Shown in pieces: positions 43,962 to 52,744 of a stretch of DNA of 64,000 nucleotides. Within the stretch, counting starts at the first letter, position 1. Every line of letters begins with the position of its first letter. A program made the translations under genes and the position numbers. Below the pieces are notes generated by a model, which was given only the letters and a program-made list of their open reading frames with translations, was not told the origin of the DNA and did no database searches. The stretch is from Paracoccus methylarcula (GTDB taxonomy: Bacteria > Pseudomonadota > Alphaproteobacteria > Rhodobacterales > Rhodobacteraceae): assembly GCF_003007735.2 (NCBI RefSeq), contig NZ_PXNQ02000008.1, positions 62,001 through 126,000 of the forward strand. The letters run 5' to 3'.

Positions 43962-45268
43962 GTCTTCAGCCCTCCGCAGTCGATTTCGGTGAACTTGCCA
44001 CCCGTTTCGGCAAGTCTGCGCAATGTCTCGGCAGGCGCGAATTCGGGATCCTCGGCGCCAAGTTGCTCCATCCGTGCCAGCACCGCCTTGGCCCCGACCA
44101 TATCGCCATAAAACATCGGCCCGCCCTTGTCCGTTGGCCAACCGTAGCCGTTCAGCCAGACCACATCGATATCCGAGGGGCGCTGCGCCTTGTTCTCTTC
44201 AAGGATCTTCACCGCTTCGTTGATCATCGGGAAGATGCAGGTCTCGATGATCTCGTCCTGCGGCATCGTGACCGGTTCGGCCCCGGTGATGTCGCGGATG
44301 ATGGCCGCCGTGACTTCCGAGGGGATCGGCCTGCGGGCATCGTCGTAATCGTAATATCCCGCCTTGGTCTTTTGCCCGCGCCGGTCCATTTCGCACAGGG
44401 CGTCGCGGATCGGGTTCTGGGTCGTGGCCCCCTTGGACCAGCCAATGTCCAGCCCGGCCAGGTCGCTCATCTGGAACGGCCCCATCTTGAAGCCGAAGGC
44501 ATTGATGGCGGCGTCGATATCCCAGGGCATCAGCCCCTTGCGGATCAGTTTCAGCGCCTGTTTCTGCCGTGTGAACAGCATCCGGTTGCCGACGAAACCG
44601 GGGCAGACGCCGACCAGCGTCGCGATTTTTTCGATCTTGCGGGCCAGGTCCATGCAGGTCGCGACCACGTCATCGGTCGTATGCGCGGCGCGCACGATCT
44701 CGAGCAGTTTCATGACGTTGGCGGGCGAGAAGAAATGCAGGCCGATCACATCCTCGGGGCGTTTCGTCACGCTGGCGATCTCGTCGATATTCAGGGCCGA
44801 GGTATTGGTGGCCAGGATCGCGCCCGGTTTCATGACCTTGTCCAGCTCGGTAAAGATCTTGTGCTTGAGATCCATGTTCTCGAACACCGCCTCGATCACC
44901 AGGTCGCAATCGCCCAGATCCGCGATGGCAAGCCGCCCCTCCAGCCGGTCCATCCGCTTTTCGACCTCGTCCTGCGGGAAACGGCCCTTGTCGGCGCTGC
45001 GCTGGTAATTGTTGCGGACGACCTGCAATCCACGATCAAGCGCCTCTTGCGTGGTTTCGACGATCCTGACCGGGATGCCGGCGGTCGCGAAATTCATCGC
45101 GATCCCGCCGCCCATGGTTCCCGCGCCGATAATGCCGACGGTCTTGATGTCGCGGCGGGGCGTTGCGGCATCCAGCCCCGGAACGGTCCAGGCGGTCTGG
45201 GCGGCGGCCGAGATATAGGCATCGCTATTCCCGGTCATGGATGATGACGTCATGGTTTCTTGAGCCAT
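43958..45268 (-). CDS. 3-hydroxyacyl-CoA dehydrogenase
   Basis: A 436-residue NAD-dependent dehydrogenase. The Rossmann motif is [20 protein letters not shown], followed by [17 protein letters not shown] (with the catalytic His) and two C-terminal HCDH domains. It lacks the N-terminal hydratase domain of FadB, so it is the stand-alone or C-terminal-half form; a separate hydratase gene overlaps its 3' end. It oxidises L-3-hydroxyacyl-CoA to 3-ketoacyl-CoA. The gene lies 30 bp downstream of the acyl-CoA synthetase gene in the same operon. Confidence 0.93.
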   Translation of the reverse strand: MAQETMTSSSMTGNSDAYISAAAQTAWTVPGLDAATPRRDIKTVGIIGAGTMGGGIAMNFATAGIPVRIVETTQEALDRGLQVVRNNYQRSADKGRFPQDEVEKRMDRLEGRLAIADLGDCDLVIEAVFENMDLKHKIFTELDKVMKPGAILATNTSALNIDEIASVTKRPEDVIGLHFFSPANVMKLLEIVRAAHTTDDVVATCMDLARKIEKIATLVGVCPGFVGNRMLFTRQKQALKLIRKGLMPWDIDAAINAFGFKMGPFQMSDLAGLDIGWSKGATTQNPIRDALCEMDRRGQKTKAGYYDYDDARRPIPSEVTAAIIRDITGAEPVTMPQDEIIETCIFPMINEAVKILEENKAQRPSDIDVVWLNGYGWPTDKGGPMFYGDMVGAKAVLARMEQLGAEDPEFAPAETLRRLAETGGKFTEIDCGGLKT

Positions 45269-45298
45269 GGGAACTCCTTGCTTGGTTTTCCGGTGTTG

Positions 45299-47038
45299 TC
45301 AGGAGGTTTGCCCGAGACAGGCGGCGCGAATGGCGCGGCGGTCCGTCTTGTCGGTGGTGCCGCGCAAGAGCGGTTCATGCTGGCACCACGATTTCTCGGG
45401 GATCTTGAACCTGGCCAGATGGTCCTTCAGGAAATCCGCCATCTCGGCATGGGTCAGAGAGGCTCCGTCGCGCAGATGGACGGCGATCCCCACGATCTCG
45501 CCCAGCCTTTCATCGGGAACGGAAAAGGCGCAGGCCTCGATCACATCGGGATGCCGATGCAGGGCGCCTTCGACTTCGAGGCAGGAGATATTCTCGCCCC
45601 CCCGGATGATGATATGCTTCTTGCGGTCCAGGATGGTGACGAAGCCCTCTTCGTCGATCATGCCCAGATCACCCGTGCTCAGCCAGCCATCCTTCAGGAT
45701 CGCCGCCGTCTCTTCCGGCTTGTTCAGGTAGCATCGCATATTGGCAAGGCTCTTGACGGTGATCTCGCCCAGGGTGCCGGTGGGGACCTCGTGGCCGTCA
45801 TCATCAAGGATACGGATTTCCTGCACCGGCGGATAGAGACGCCCGGCGGCGTTCGGGCGTTCCTTGTAGGCATTACCCATCATGCCGATCCCCAGGGCAT
45901 TGGTTTCGGTCATCCCCCATCCCGTCGCCACATTCGCCATCGGAAAGGTCTCGGCCAGTTTCGCCACCTGCGCGGCGGGCCGCTTGGCCCCGCCTGCGCC
46001 GATATATCTGAGCGAGGGCAATGTTTCCCCGGTGTCGCGAATGGCGGCCATGAGTTCGGCCGATTGCGTCGGCACGCCGAGGAAGCGGGTGACGTTCTCT
46101 TCCTTGATCAGCCGCATGGCCTCATGGGGATCCCATTTATGCAGCAGCGTCACCTTGGCGGGTGCGGCCAGGCTGTAGAGGAACTGCGTATGCGAGGCGG
46201 TGACGTGGAAAAGCGGCGTGACGATCAGCACCGAGGCGGGCGGCATGAGTGGCGTATCGGGGCCGGGCGGGGTGACCAACGGCCCGATGGCAACCTGCAT
46301 GAGCCAGGAATAGACCGCCGTGATCGCGCCGCGATGGGTCTGGACCACGCCTTTCGGCTTGCCGGTCGTGCCCGAGGAATAGATGATCGCGAAATCATCG
46401 TCGGGCTCGATCCCGGTTTCGAGCATGGTGCCGGGCGAGATACCGTCCCGCAAGGCCGTGTAGGCGTGGGATGCAAGCGCTTCACCGTCCCGCACGCCGA
46501 TCGTGGTCAGCGAGAGCGGGGCGGTCAATGGTTGCAGCCGTTCAAGCCGGGGACCGTCCGCGACGACGAATTTCGCCCCGCTGTCCTGCAGGGCATATTC
46601 GAATTCCTCCGTCGTCCACCAGGCATTCAAAAGGACCGCCACGCCGCCGATCGAGGATATGGCAAGCATCATGACCAGGAACTCGGGGTAGTTGCGCATC
46701 GCGATGGCGACCCGGCTTCCCTTGGAAAGGCCGAAGCGGTCGCGCAGGACATGGGCCATCTTGTTGACGTCATTGCAAAACGCGTCATAGCACCAGCGTT
46801 CGTCGCGATAGACCAGGTAATCGGCGGCCCCGTTGCCATGCTTTTCCCGGCTGGAGCGCATCATCTCGGGCAGGTTTCGCGGGCAGTTCCTGAACGCCTT
46901 GTAGGTGATTCCCCGGAGCGTCACCGATGTCGTCCGGAACATCGGGTTGTTGCTTTCGACATGCTGCACGGCCTGCTCGAAGGTCATCGGGCATTGAGGG
47001 AGGTTCGAGACCACTCCTGCCTGTTCTGATCCTGTCAT
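45299..47038 (-). CDS. Acyl-CoA synthetase (AMP-forming)
   Basis: A 579-residue ANL-superfamily ligase. The P-loop is IIYSSGTTGKPKGVVQTH, the A5 motif is VATGWGMTETNALG, the A7 motif is GWLSTGDLGMIDEEGF, and A8 is DRKKHIIIRGGENIS. The catalytic lysine region near the end (FKIPEKSWCQ) is shorter than usual, since the canonical PRTxxGK is not clear; this may affect the second half-reaction or be family variation. It activates a carboxylic acid to its CoA thioester. The ATG at 47038 has GGGAGGGG upstream. It heads the minus-strand operon with hydratase, dehydrogenase and SDR genes. LvaE plays this role in the levulinate pathway; the substrate is unknown. Confidence 0.9.
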   Translation of the reverse strand: MTGSEQAGVVSNLPQCPMTFEQAVQHVESNNPMFRTTSVTLRGITYKAFRNCPRNLPEMMRSSREKHGNGAADYLVYRDERWCYDAFCNDVNKMAHVLRDRFGLSKGSRVAIAMRNYPEFLVMMLAISSIGGVAVLLNAWWTTEEFEYALQDSGAKFVVADGPRLERLQPLTAPLSLTTIGVRDGEALASHAYTALRDGISPGTMLETGIEPDDDFAIIYSSGTTGKPKGVVQTHRGAITAVYSWLMQVAIGPLVTPPGPDTPLMPPASVLIVTPLFHVTASHTQFLYSLAAPAKVTLLHKWDPHEAMRLIKEENVTRFLGVPTQSAELMAAIRDTGETLPSLRYIGAGGAKRPAAQVAKLAETFPMANVATGWGMTETNALGIGMMGNAYKERPNAAGRLYPPVQEIRILDDDGHEVPTGTLGEITVKSLANMRCYLNKPEETAAILKDGWLSTGDLGMIDEEGFVTILDRKKHIIIRGGENISCLEVEGALHRHPDVIEACAFSVPDERLGEIVGIAVHLRDGASLTHAEMADFLKDHLARFKIPEKSWCQHEPLLRGTTDKTDRRAIRAACLGQTS

Positions 47039-47432
47039 CCGCTCCCCTCCCAAATCGAGTCGTCTCACGAAGCTTTCTCCCCCAAGCGCGCCTCCTGCGG
47101 CCGGAGACTAGTCACAATTTTCGAACCTGCCAATACCGCATGTCGAAATTCAATTCCGCAAAACGCGCCTATCGGCCATGATCCGAATCCGTGCCCGGAA
47201 AGGAGTGGCTGCAAATCCTGATCACGGACAGGGAATCGTTTTATCGGCTGCGGCGTTCTTGACCATGTGCTGTGACCACATTATCCTGACACTTGTCAGT
47301 GCGCCATGGAAAACTGCCGCATTGCCAGGATTGCGCGGGCAGATACCGATTGGGAAGCGGCTTGGTTGACGCTTCGCACCCGGATTGCCCGGCGAATGAA
47401 ATCTCTTGATGAAAGACCCGAAAGGACCATCC
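47039..47432. other. Divergent promoter region of acyl-CoA synthetase and enoyl-CoA hydratase genes
   Basis: This 394-bp region contains the promoter and operator D described separately and no supported ORF. The minus-strand operon promoter must also lie here. Confidence 0.45.
47259..47299 (+). promoter_or_regulatory. Promoter with operator CTGACA-CT-TGTCAG, copy D
   Basis: TTGACC (47259-47264), a 17-bp spacer and TATCCT (47282-47287) form a sigma70-like promoter. The perfect palindrome at 47286-47299 overlaps the last two bases of the -10. The layout is the same as at copies B and E. Confidence 0.7.
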
Positions 47433-48226
47433 ATGTCAGATGCGCTGCTGCAGGAATTCGAAGACGGCCTGCTGATCCTTACCATGAACCGGCCCGAGCG
47501 GCGCAATGCGCTCAATCCCGAGATGACCCTGGCCCTGCGTGATGCCGCCGCCCGCGCATCGATGGATTCAACGGTGCGGGCGGTCCTGCTGACCGGGGCG
47601 AGGGGCATTTCTGCGTGGGCGGAGACGTCAAGGCGATGAATGAGGGGCAGGGGGCGGAGCTATCGCAAGGGGAACGAATGCAGCGCCTGCGCGAGCGGAT
47701 GAGCGTCTCGCAATATCTGCATGACATGCCCAAGCCGACCATTGCCGCGATAGAGGGCTCTGCGGCCGGCGCGGGTCTCTCGATGGCGCTGGCATGCGAT
47801 TTGCGCATCTGCGCCGAGGACGCGAAGATCACCACGGCCTTCGCCAAGGTCGGCCTGTCGGGAGATTACGGCGGCACCTATTTCATGACGCAGATAGTTG
47901 GGGCGGCGAAGGCGAGGGAGCTTTACCTGACCTCGCCGGTGCTGTCGGGCAAGGAGGCCGTCGAGCTCGGGCTGATGACGCGCGCCGTTGCCTCTGGCTC
48001 TGCGTTGGACGAGGCCAAGACGCTGGCCCGCAGCCTGGCAGGGGGGCCGACGCTGACCTATGGCCGGATCAAGCAGAATATCGCCCTGGCCGAGAAAGGC
48101 GCGGATCTGAGTGCCTGTTTCGACCAGGAGGCGCATAACCACGCCCTGTCGATGATGACCTCGGATCACAAGGAGGCGGCGGCGGCCTTTGTCGAAAAGC
48201 GCAAGCCGGTATTCAGGGGGGCGTAA
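47433..48226 (+). pseudogene. Frameshifted enoyl-CoA hydratase/isomerase
   Basis: From ATG 47433 (AAAGGA 6 bp upstream) the frame encodes MSDALLQEFEDGLLILTMNR and TVRAVLLTGA. One G is missing near 47600 (GCGAGG for GCGGAGG). The next frame continues with EGHFCVGGDVKAMNEG, the oxyanion-hole segment IEGSAAGAGLSMALACDLRI and FAKVGLSGDYGGTYF to the stop at 48226. With the base restored the protein has about 265 residues, normal for the crotonase family. It hydrates or isomerises enoyl-CoA. Sequence error is the likely cause of the break. Confidence 0.87.
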
Positions 48227-48253
48227 TCTCACCGCCCCCCGGATGGCATGGCA

Positions 48254-48724
48254 TCAATCCCTGAAAACGGAAATGCCAAGCCATTCGGCCACGAGCGCGG
48301 GCCTTTCCGCGCCTTCGATCTGGATGGTCAGAAGGGTTTCGCGCAGCAACTCGGTGTCGCTTCGGACAGAGATCCCCTGCAGGGTGAATTGACCCCGCAG
48401 GCGCGATCCGACCTTGACCGGGCTCAGGAAGCGAAGCTTGTTCAGGCCGTAATTGATCCCCATGACCTGGCCGGGCATGGGCTGGAAGCATTCTTGGGCA
48501 AAGCCGCTGGCCAGGGACAGCGTCAGGAAACCATGCGCGATCGTGCCGCCGAAGGGCGTCTCGCTGGCGGCGCGTTTCGGGTCGGTATGGATCCACTGGT
48601 TGTCCCGGGTCGTGTCGGCGAAGGCATCGATCATTTGCTGATCCACCGTGACCCAGCTTGATATTCCGATCTTGGTCCCGATCCGGGCTTGGTAATGTTC
48701 CAACGCATTTTGCAGGGATGACAT
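48254..48724 (-). CDS. MaoC-family (R)-specific enoyl-CoA hydratase
   Basis: A 156-residue single-hotdog protein. The hydratase 2 motif with catalytic Asp and His is DTTRDNQWIHTDPKRAA, followed by GGTIAHGFLTLSL. MaoC-type enzymes add water to 2-enoyl-CoA giving the (R)-3-hydroxy product. AAGGAGA precedes ATG 48724. It follows the MDR oxidoreductase gene by 14 bp on the same strand, and its hydration stereochemistry would differ from that of the crotonase-type enzymes nearby. Confidence 0.9.
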   Translation of the reverse strand: MSSLQNALEHYQARIGTKIGISSWVTVDQQMIDAFADTTRDNQWIHTDPKRAASETPFGGTIAHGFLTLSLASGFAQECFQPMPGQVMGINYGLNKLRFLSPVKVGSRLRGQFTLQGISVRSDTELLRETLLTIQIEGAERPALVAEWLGISVFRD

Positions 48725-48738
48725 CTCGGCTCTCCTTG

Positions 48739-49743
48739 TCAGCTGGGATCGGCGGATACGCGCACCATGCGCTTGCCGGTATTGCCGCCGGCCAGCAGGT
48801 CGATCAGCGCTTCCGGGGCCCGTTCGAGGCCGTCGAAAATATCCTCGGTCACCTTGATCCGGCCCGCATCGACCCAGTGGCGCAGCGCCTTCATCGCCTT
48901 GTCGTCATCCCGCGCGAAATCGCTGACGATGAAACCCTCCATCCGCAGCCGCTTGGTCACGACAAGCCCCGGCAGGTTGCGGGGACCGGAAGGCGTGTCG
49001 GTGTCATATTGGCTGATGGCGCCGCAGCAGACGACGCGCCCCCTGTCCTTCATGTTGAACAGGGCGGCCTCCAGGACCTTGCCGCCGACATTGTCGAAAT
49101 AGACATCGACGCCATCGCCACAGGCTGCCCGCAAGGCCTTGTTGAAACCGCTGTCGCGATAATCCAGGCAGGCGTCGAAGCCCAGTTCCGAGGTCACCCA
49201 GTTGCACTTCTCGGCCCCTCCGGCGATGCCGATGACATGGCAGCCCATGGCCTTGGCGATCTGGCCGACGAATCCCCCGACCGAACCGGCGGCGGCAGAG
49301 ACGAGGACGGTTTCCCCCGCGACCGCCCTGCCGACAGTGATCAACCCGTGATAGGCCGTCTTTCCCGCGATCCCGTAGACCGACAGCAGATGCGACAGGG
49401 GGCGGATGCCCGGCATCTTGCGCAGCTTGTCCGCAGGGGCCGTCACAAACTCCGACCAACTGGCGGACCCGATGACCAGATCGCCAACGTCCAGTTCGGG
49501 GCTGCGCGACCGGGTGACCTCGGCGACCGCATAGGTCGGCATCGGATCTCCGGCAAGAACCGGGGCGCGGTAGGTGGCCCCTTTCAGCCAGGAGCGGTTC
49601 GCCGCGTCGATGGACATCAGGATGACGCGCAATTGCGCCTCGCCCTCGCCCGGCTCGGGGATCGGGGTCGTTGTCATCCTGAAATGACCAGGTGTCAGCG
49701 CATCCTTTGGCAATTCGGCGACGACGATCTGTCGGTTTGTCAT
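48739..49743 (-). CDS. NADP-dependent oxidoreductase of the zinc-independent MDR family (CurA/PTGR-like)
   Basis: A 334-residue enzyme. The N-terminal GroES-like part is followed by the nucleotide motif VLVSAAAGSVGGFVGQIAKA and VYFDNVGGKVLEAALFNM, hallmarks of the leukotriene B4 dehydrogenase/CurA branch, which reduces alpha,beta double bonds of ketones or enoyl substrates with NADPH. No zinc-binding cysteine set is seen. The ATG at 49743 has AAGGA 8 bp upstream; the longer frame overlaps the divergent histidine phosphatase. It is followed by the MaoC gene. Confidence 0.9.
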   Translation of the reverse strand: MTNRQIVVAELPKDALTPGHFRMTTTPIPEPGEGEAQLRVILMSIDAANRSWLKGATYRAPVLAGDPMPTYAVAEVTRSRSPELDVGDLVIGSASWSEFVTAPADKLRKMPGIRPLSHLLSVYGIAGKTAYHGLITVGRAVAGETVLVSAAAGSVGGFVGQIAKAMGCHVIGIAGGAEKCNWVTSELGFDACLDYRDSGFNKALRAACGDGVDVYFDNVGGKVLEAALFNMKDRGRVVCCGAISQYDTDTPSGPRNLPGLVVTKRLRMEGFIVSDFARDDDKAMKALRHWVDAGRIKVTEDIFDGLERAPEALIDLLAGGNTGKRMVRVSADPS

Positions 49744-49790
49744 GGTCTGTTCCTTGTGGCTATATCCGGTCGAAACGGGAAAGGATCGAT

Positions 49791-50447
49791 ATGAGCGATG
49801 AAGTCCGCCAGAACCGCTTTGCCCCTCCGCCCGGAGCGGCGGACCTGCTGCTGATCCGCCACGGCGAATCGATGCCGGCGATCCGGGGAGAGAGCTTTCC
49901 GCTGAAGGACGGGCATGGCGATCCGGCCCTGCACGCGGACGGCGAGGCGCAGGCGCAGGCGGTTTGCGCGCGGCTGCAAGGCGAGGGTATCGCGGCAATC
50001 TATGTCACGACATTGCAGCGGACCCGGCAGACCGCGGCCCCTCTGGCCGGTATGCTGGGCATTGCCCCGAAAGTAGAGGCCGACCTGCGAGAGGTGCATC
50101 TCGGCGAATGGGATGGCGGGCTTTACCGCTTTCGCGCGGCGGAACGGCATCCGGCTTTCGAGCGCGCGAAGGCCATGCATGAATGGGGCGAGATCCCCGG
50201 TGCCGAAACCACCGCCGCGCTTCATTGGCGCGTCCGGGCCGCGTTGCTGCGGATCGCGGCTGCGCATCCCGACGAACGTGTGGCGGTATTCGTGCATGGC
50301 GGGGTGATCGGCGCGGCGATGTCGATCGCGACCGGGGCAAGGCCCTTTGCGTTCAACGGCGCCGCGAATGGCTCGATCAGCCAGCTTGTCATCCGGGGCG
50401 AGGTGATGATCGCGAGGCGGTTCAACGATACGGCGCATCTGGACTGA
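49791..50447 (+). CDS. Histidine phosphatase family protein
   Basis: A 218-residue phosphoglycerate-mutase-like phosphatase. The phosphohistidine motif is LLLIRHGES (RHG at 23-25), the second conserved Arg lies in TTLQRTRQTA, and the second catalytic His is in VAVFVHGGVIGAAM. These enzymes remove phosphate from small molecules through a phosphohistidine. AAAGGA precedes ATG 49791; the divergent MDR gene begins 47 bp to the left. With an APH-type kinase in the same region, a phosphorylated CoA or acid intermediate is a possible substrate; that is inference. Confidence 0.88.
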   Translation: MSDEVRQNRFAPPPGAADLLLIRHGESMPAIRGESFPLKDGHGDPALHADGEAQAQAVCARLQGEGIAAIYVTTLQRTRQTAAPLAGMLGIAPKVEADLREVHLGEWDGGLYRFRAAERHPAFERAKAMHEWGEIPGAETTAALHWRVRAALLRIAAAHPDERVAVFVHGGVIGAAMSIATGARPFAFNGAANGSISQLVIRGEVMIARRFNDTAHLD

Positions 50448-51443
50448 TCAATCGACGGTCAGCACGACTTTGCCCAGCACCTTCCGATCCTGCATGAGCG
50501 TCAGCGCCTCTGCCGCCTGGTGCAGCGGATACCGGGCATGGATACGCGGCTTGACCTGTCCCTTTTCATAAAGCGCGAACAGTTCGGCCATGTTCTCGGC
50601 ATGTCCCCTTGGATCGCGGCGGACGGCGGCGCCCCAGAAAACCCCGACGATCTGGCTGCCCTTGAGCAGGGTGAGGTTGAGGGGGATCTTCGGAATCCCC
50701 GCCGGGAAGCCCACGACGAGGAAGCGGCCTTTCCAGGCCAGCGCCCGCAGGGCCGGTTCGGCGTAGTCGCCGCCGACCGCGTCATAGACGACATCCACGC
50801 CATTTCCGTCCGAGAGCGCCTTGATCCGGTCCGAGAATGCCTTTTGTGCGGCGCGATCCATGTCGAGCGGGTAGATGATGGTCTCATCCGCACCAAGCTC
50901 CTGGCAGAACTCCGCCTTTTCCTTGGACGAGACCGCCGCGATCACCTTTGCCCCGGCGGCCTTGGCAAGCTCGATCGCGGCTGCGCCCACGCCTCCGGCG
51001 GCCCCGAGGATCAACAGCGTTTCCCCGGTCCTGATCTGCGCCCGGTCCTTGAGCGCGTGATGCGATGTCGCATAGGTAAAGATGAAGCAGGCGGCCTCGT
51101 CAAAGGGCATCCGGTCGGGAATCCGGGCGACCCGCGCCGCCTCGGCGATCACATGGGTGGAAAAGCCGCCATGCCCGGTCAGCGCCAGAACCCGGTCACC
51201 CGGCGCGAATCCGCTGACACCTTCGCCCACGGCCTCGATCTCGCCTGCGACCTCGCCTCCGGGCGCGAAGGGGCGTGAAGGTTTGACTTGGTAGAGATCC
51301 CGGATGATCAGCGTATCGGGAAAATTCAGCCCGGCGGCGCGGACACGGATTCGCAGCTCTCCCGCTTTCGGCTCCGGTTCCGGAAGCTCTGCCATGACCA
51401 GTGTTTCAGGCCCGCCCGGCTCATGACTCAGCATTGATTTCAT
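50448..51443 (-). CDS. NADPH:quinone oxidoreductase-like MDR protein
   Basis: A 331-residue zinc-free MDR enzyme. The nucleotide motif is LLILGAAGGVGAAAIELAKA, and the N-terminal part has LRIRVRAAGLNFPDTLIIRD and FAPGGEVAGEIEAVGEGV, typical of QOR/YhdH relatives. It reduces quinones or enoyl/enone groups with NADPH. AAGGAGGAG precedes ATG 51443. Its stop touches the end of the histidine phosphatase gene (convergent). It is divergent from the paired acyl-CoA dehydrogenase operon, sharing a gap with an ATGCAA-TT-TTGCAT palindrome. Confidence 0.9.
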   Translation of the reverse strand: MKSMLSHEPGGPETLVMAELPEPEPKAGELRIRVRAAGLNFPDTLIIRDLYQVKPSRPFAPGGEVAGEIEAVGEGVSGFAPGDRVLALTGHGGFSTHVIAEAARVARIPDRMPFDEAACFIFTYATSHHALKDRAQIRTGETLLILGAAGGVGAAAIELAKAAGAKVIAAVSSKEKAEFCQELGADETIIYPLDMDRAAQKAFSDRIKALSDGNGVDVVYDAVGGDYAEPALRALAWKGRFLVVGFPAGIPKIPLNLTLLKGSQIVGVFWGAAVRRDPRGHAENMAELFALYEKGQVKPRIHARYPLHQAAEALTLMQDRKVLGKVVLTVD

Positions 51444-51514
51444 GTCGTTCTCCTCCTTCTGACCGCGGCCACAATAGGCCAGCGAACAAAACGTCTTGTC
51501 AATCATTTTTCAAA

Positions 51515-51528
51515 ATGCAATTTTGCAT
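51515..51528. promoter_or_regulatory. Candidate operator ATGCAA-TT-TTGCAT
   Basis: A perfect 6-2-6 palindrome in the 121-bp gap between the divergent quinone oxidoreductase and acyl-CoA dehydrogenase genes, next to a TTGACA on the minus strand. It has the same geometry as the CTGACA operators but a different sequence, which suggests a second regulator. Confidence 0.5.
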
Positions 51529-51564
51529 AGCGGAACAAGTGCGCATCAGAAGGGGGGGGCTGAT

Positions 51565-52743
51565 ATGCAGGATGACGACCGCCTGAACAGGTTCCGAAGC
51601 GAGATTCGCGCATGGCTGGAAGAGAACTGCCCGGCAGAGATGCGCGATGGCAGAATCACCGATGATGCGATCTGCTGGGGCGGGAAGAACTGGGAATTTT
51701 CCAGCGATGCGCAGCGGTCATGGCTGGAACGCGCGGCGGCGCGGGGGCTGACCGTGCCGCGCTGGCCCGCTGAATATGGCGGTGCCGGCCTGAGCCGCGC
51801 CGAAGAGAAAATCTTCCTTGAAGAGATGGAGCGGATCAATGCCCGCCCGCCGCTGAAAAGCTTTGGCATCTCGATGCTGGGGCCGGCCATGCTGCAATTC
51901 GGAACGCCCGAGCAGAAACGGCATTACCTGCCGCAGATCGCACGCGGCGAGATACGCTGGTGCCAGGGCTATTCCGAGCCGGGCGCGGGATCGGACCTTG
52001 CCAGCGTCCAGACCCGCGGCGAGGACATGGGCGATCACTGGCTGGTGAATGGCCAGAAGATCTGGACCTCCTATGCCGACAAGGCCGACTGGATCTTTGC
52101 GCTGATCCGGACCGACCGCGAGGCTCCGAAGCACAAGGGGATCTCGTTTTTGCTGATCGACATGGACGATCCCGGCGTCACCACGCGCCCGATCCGGCTG
52201 ATCTCGGGGGCGTCGCCCTTCTGCGAGACGTTTTTCGACAATGTCAAAGTGCCCAAGGACCGGATCGTCGGCGAGGCGAATCGCGGTTGGGACGTGGCGA
52301 AATACCTGCTGACGCATGAGCGCGAGATGATCAGCAGCGGCGGCACCGGGCTTTCCGGCGGGCGTGCGCTCGGGGCGGTCATGGCGCAGATGGCGGGCGA
52401 GCCCTCGGCGCAGGATCCGGTCCTGCGGGCCGCTGCCATCCGCTGCGAGGTCGATGCATTGGCCACCGGCCTGACCATCGAGCGCTACAAGGACATGGCC
52501 GAGGCCGGGAAGGGCGTCGGGAATGCGTCGGCCATGCTGAAATACATGGGAACCGAGCTGAACAAGCGCCGCCACGAACTGATCATGTCGGCCTGCGGCA
52601 GCGCGGCGCTGGAATGGGACGGGCCGGTCGGCAATCGCGCGGCCGATTGGCTGCGGACCAAGGCCAATTCCATCGAGGGAGGCACCAGCGAGGTGATGCT
52701 GACGATCCTGGCGCGCCGGGTTCTTGGATTGCCGGGGGCGTGA
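51565..52743 (+). CDS. Acyl-CoA dehydrogenase, alpha-type partner
   Basis: A 392-residue flavoprotein. FAD and substrate motifs are WCQGYSEPGAGSDLASVQTR, WLVNGQKIWTSYADKADWIF and the C-terminal SIEGGTSEVMLTILARRVLG, which carries the GTSE adenosine-binding piece. The ATG at 51565 has a long G-run upstream. A second, shorter acyl-CoA dehydrogenase starts 1 bp after its stop. Such adjacent long/short pairs form heterotetramers in steroid and side-chain degradation (for example ChsE4-ChsE5), so a bulky acyl-CoA may be the substrate; that is inference. Confidence 0.92.
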   Translation: MQDDDRLNRFRSEIRAWLEENCPAEMRDGRITDDAICWGGKNWEFSSDAQRSWLERAAARGLTVPRWPAEYGGAGLSRAEEKIFLEEMERINARPPLKSFGISMLGPAMLQFGTPEQKRHYLPQIARGEIRWCQGYSEPGAGSDLASVQTRGEDMGDHWLVNGQKIWTSYADKADWIFALIRTDREAPKHKGISFLLIDMDDPGVTTRPIRLISGASPFCETFFDNVKVPKDRIVGEANRGWDVAKYLLTHEREMISSGGTGLSGGRALGAVMAQMAGEPSAQDPVLRAAAIRCEVDALATGLTIERYKDMAEAGKGVGNASAMLKYMGTELNKRRHELIMSACGSAALEWDGPVGNRAADWLRTKANSIEGGTSEVMLTILARRVLGLPGA

Positions 52744-52744
52744 C

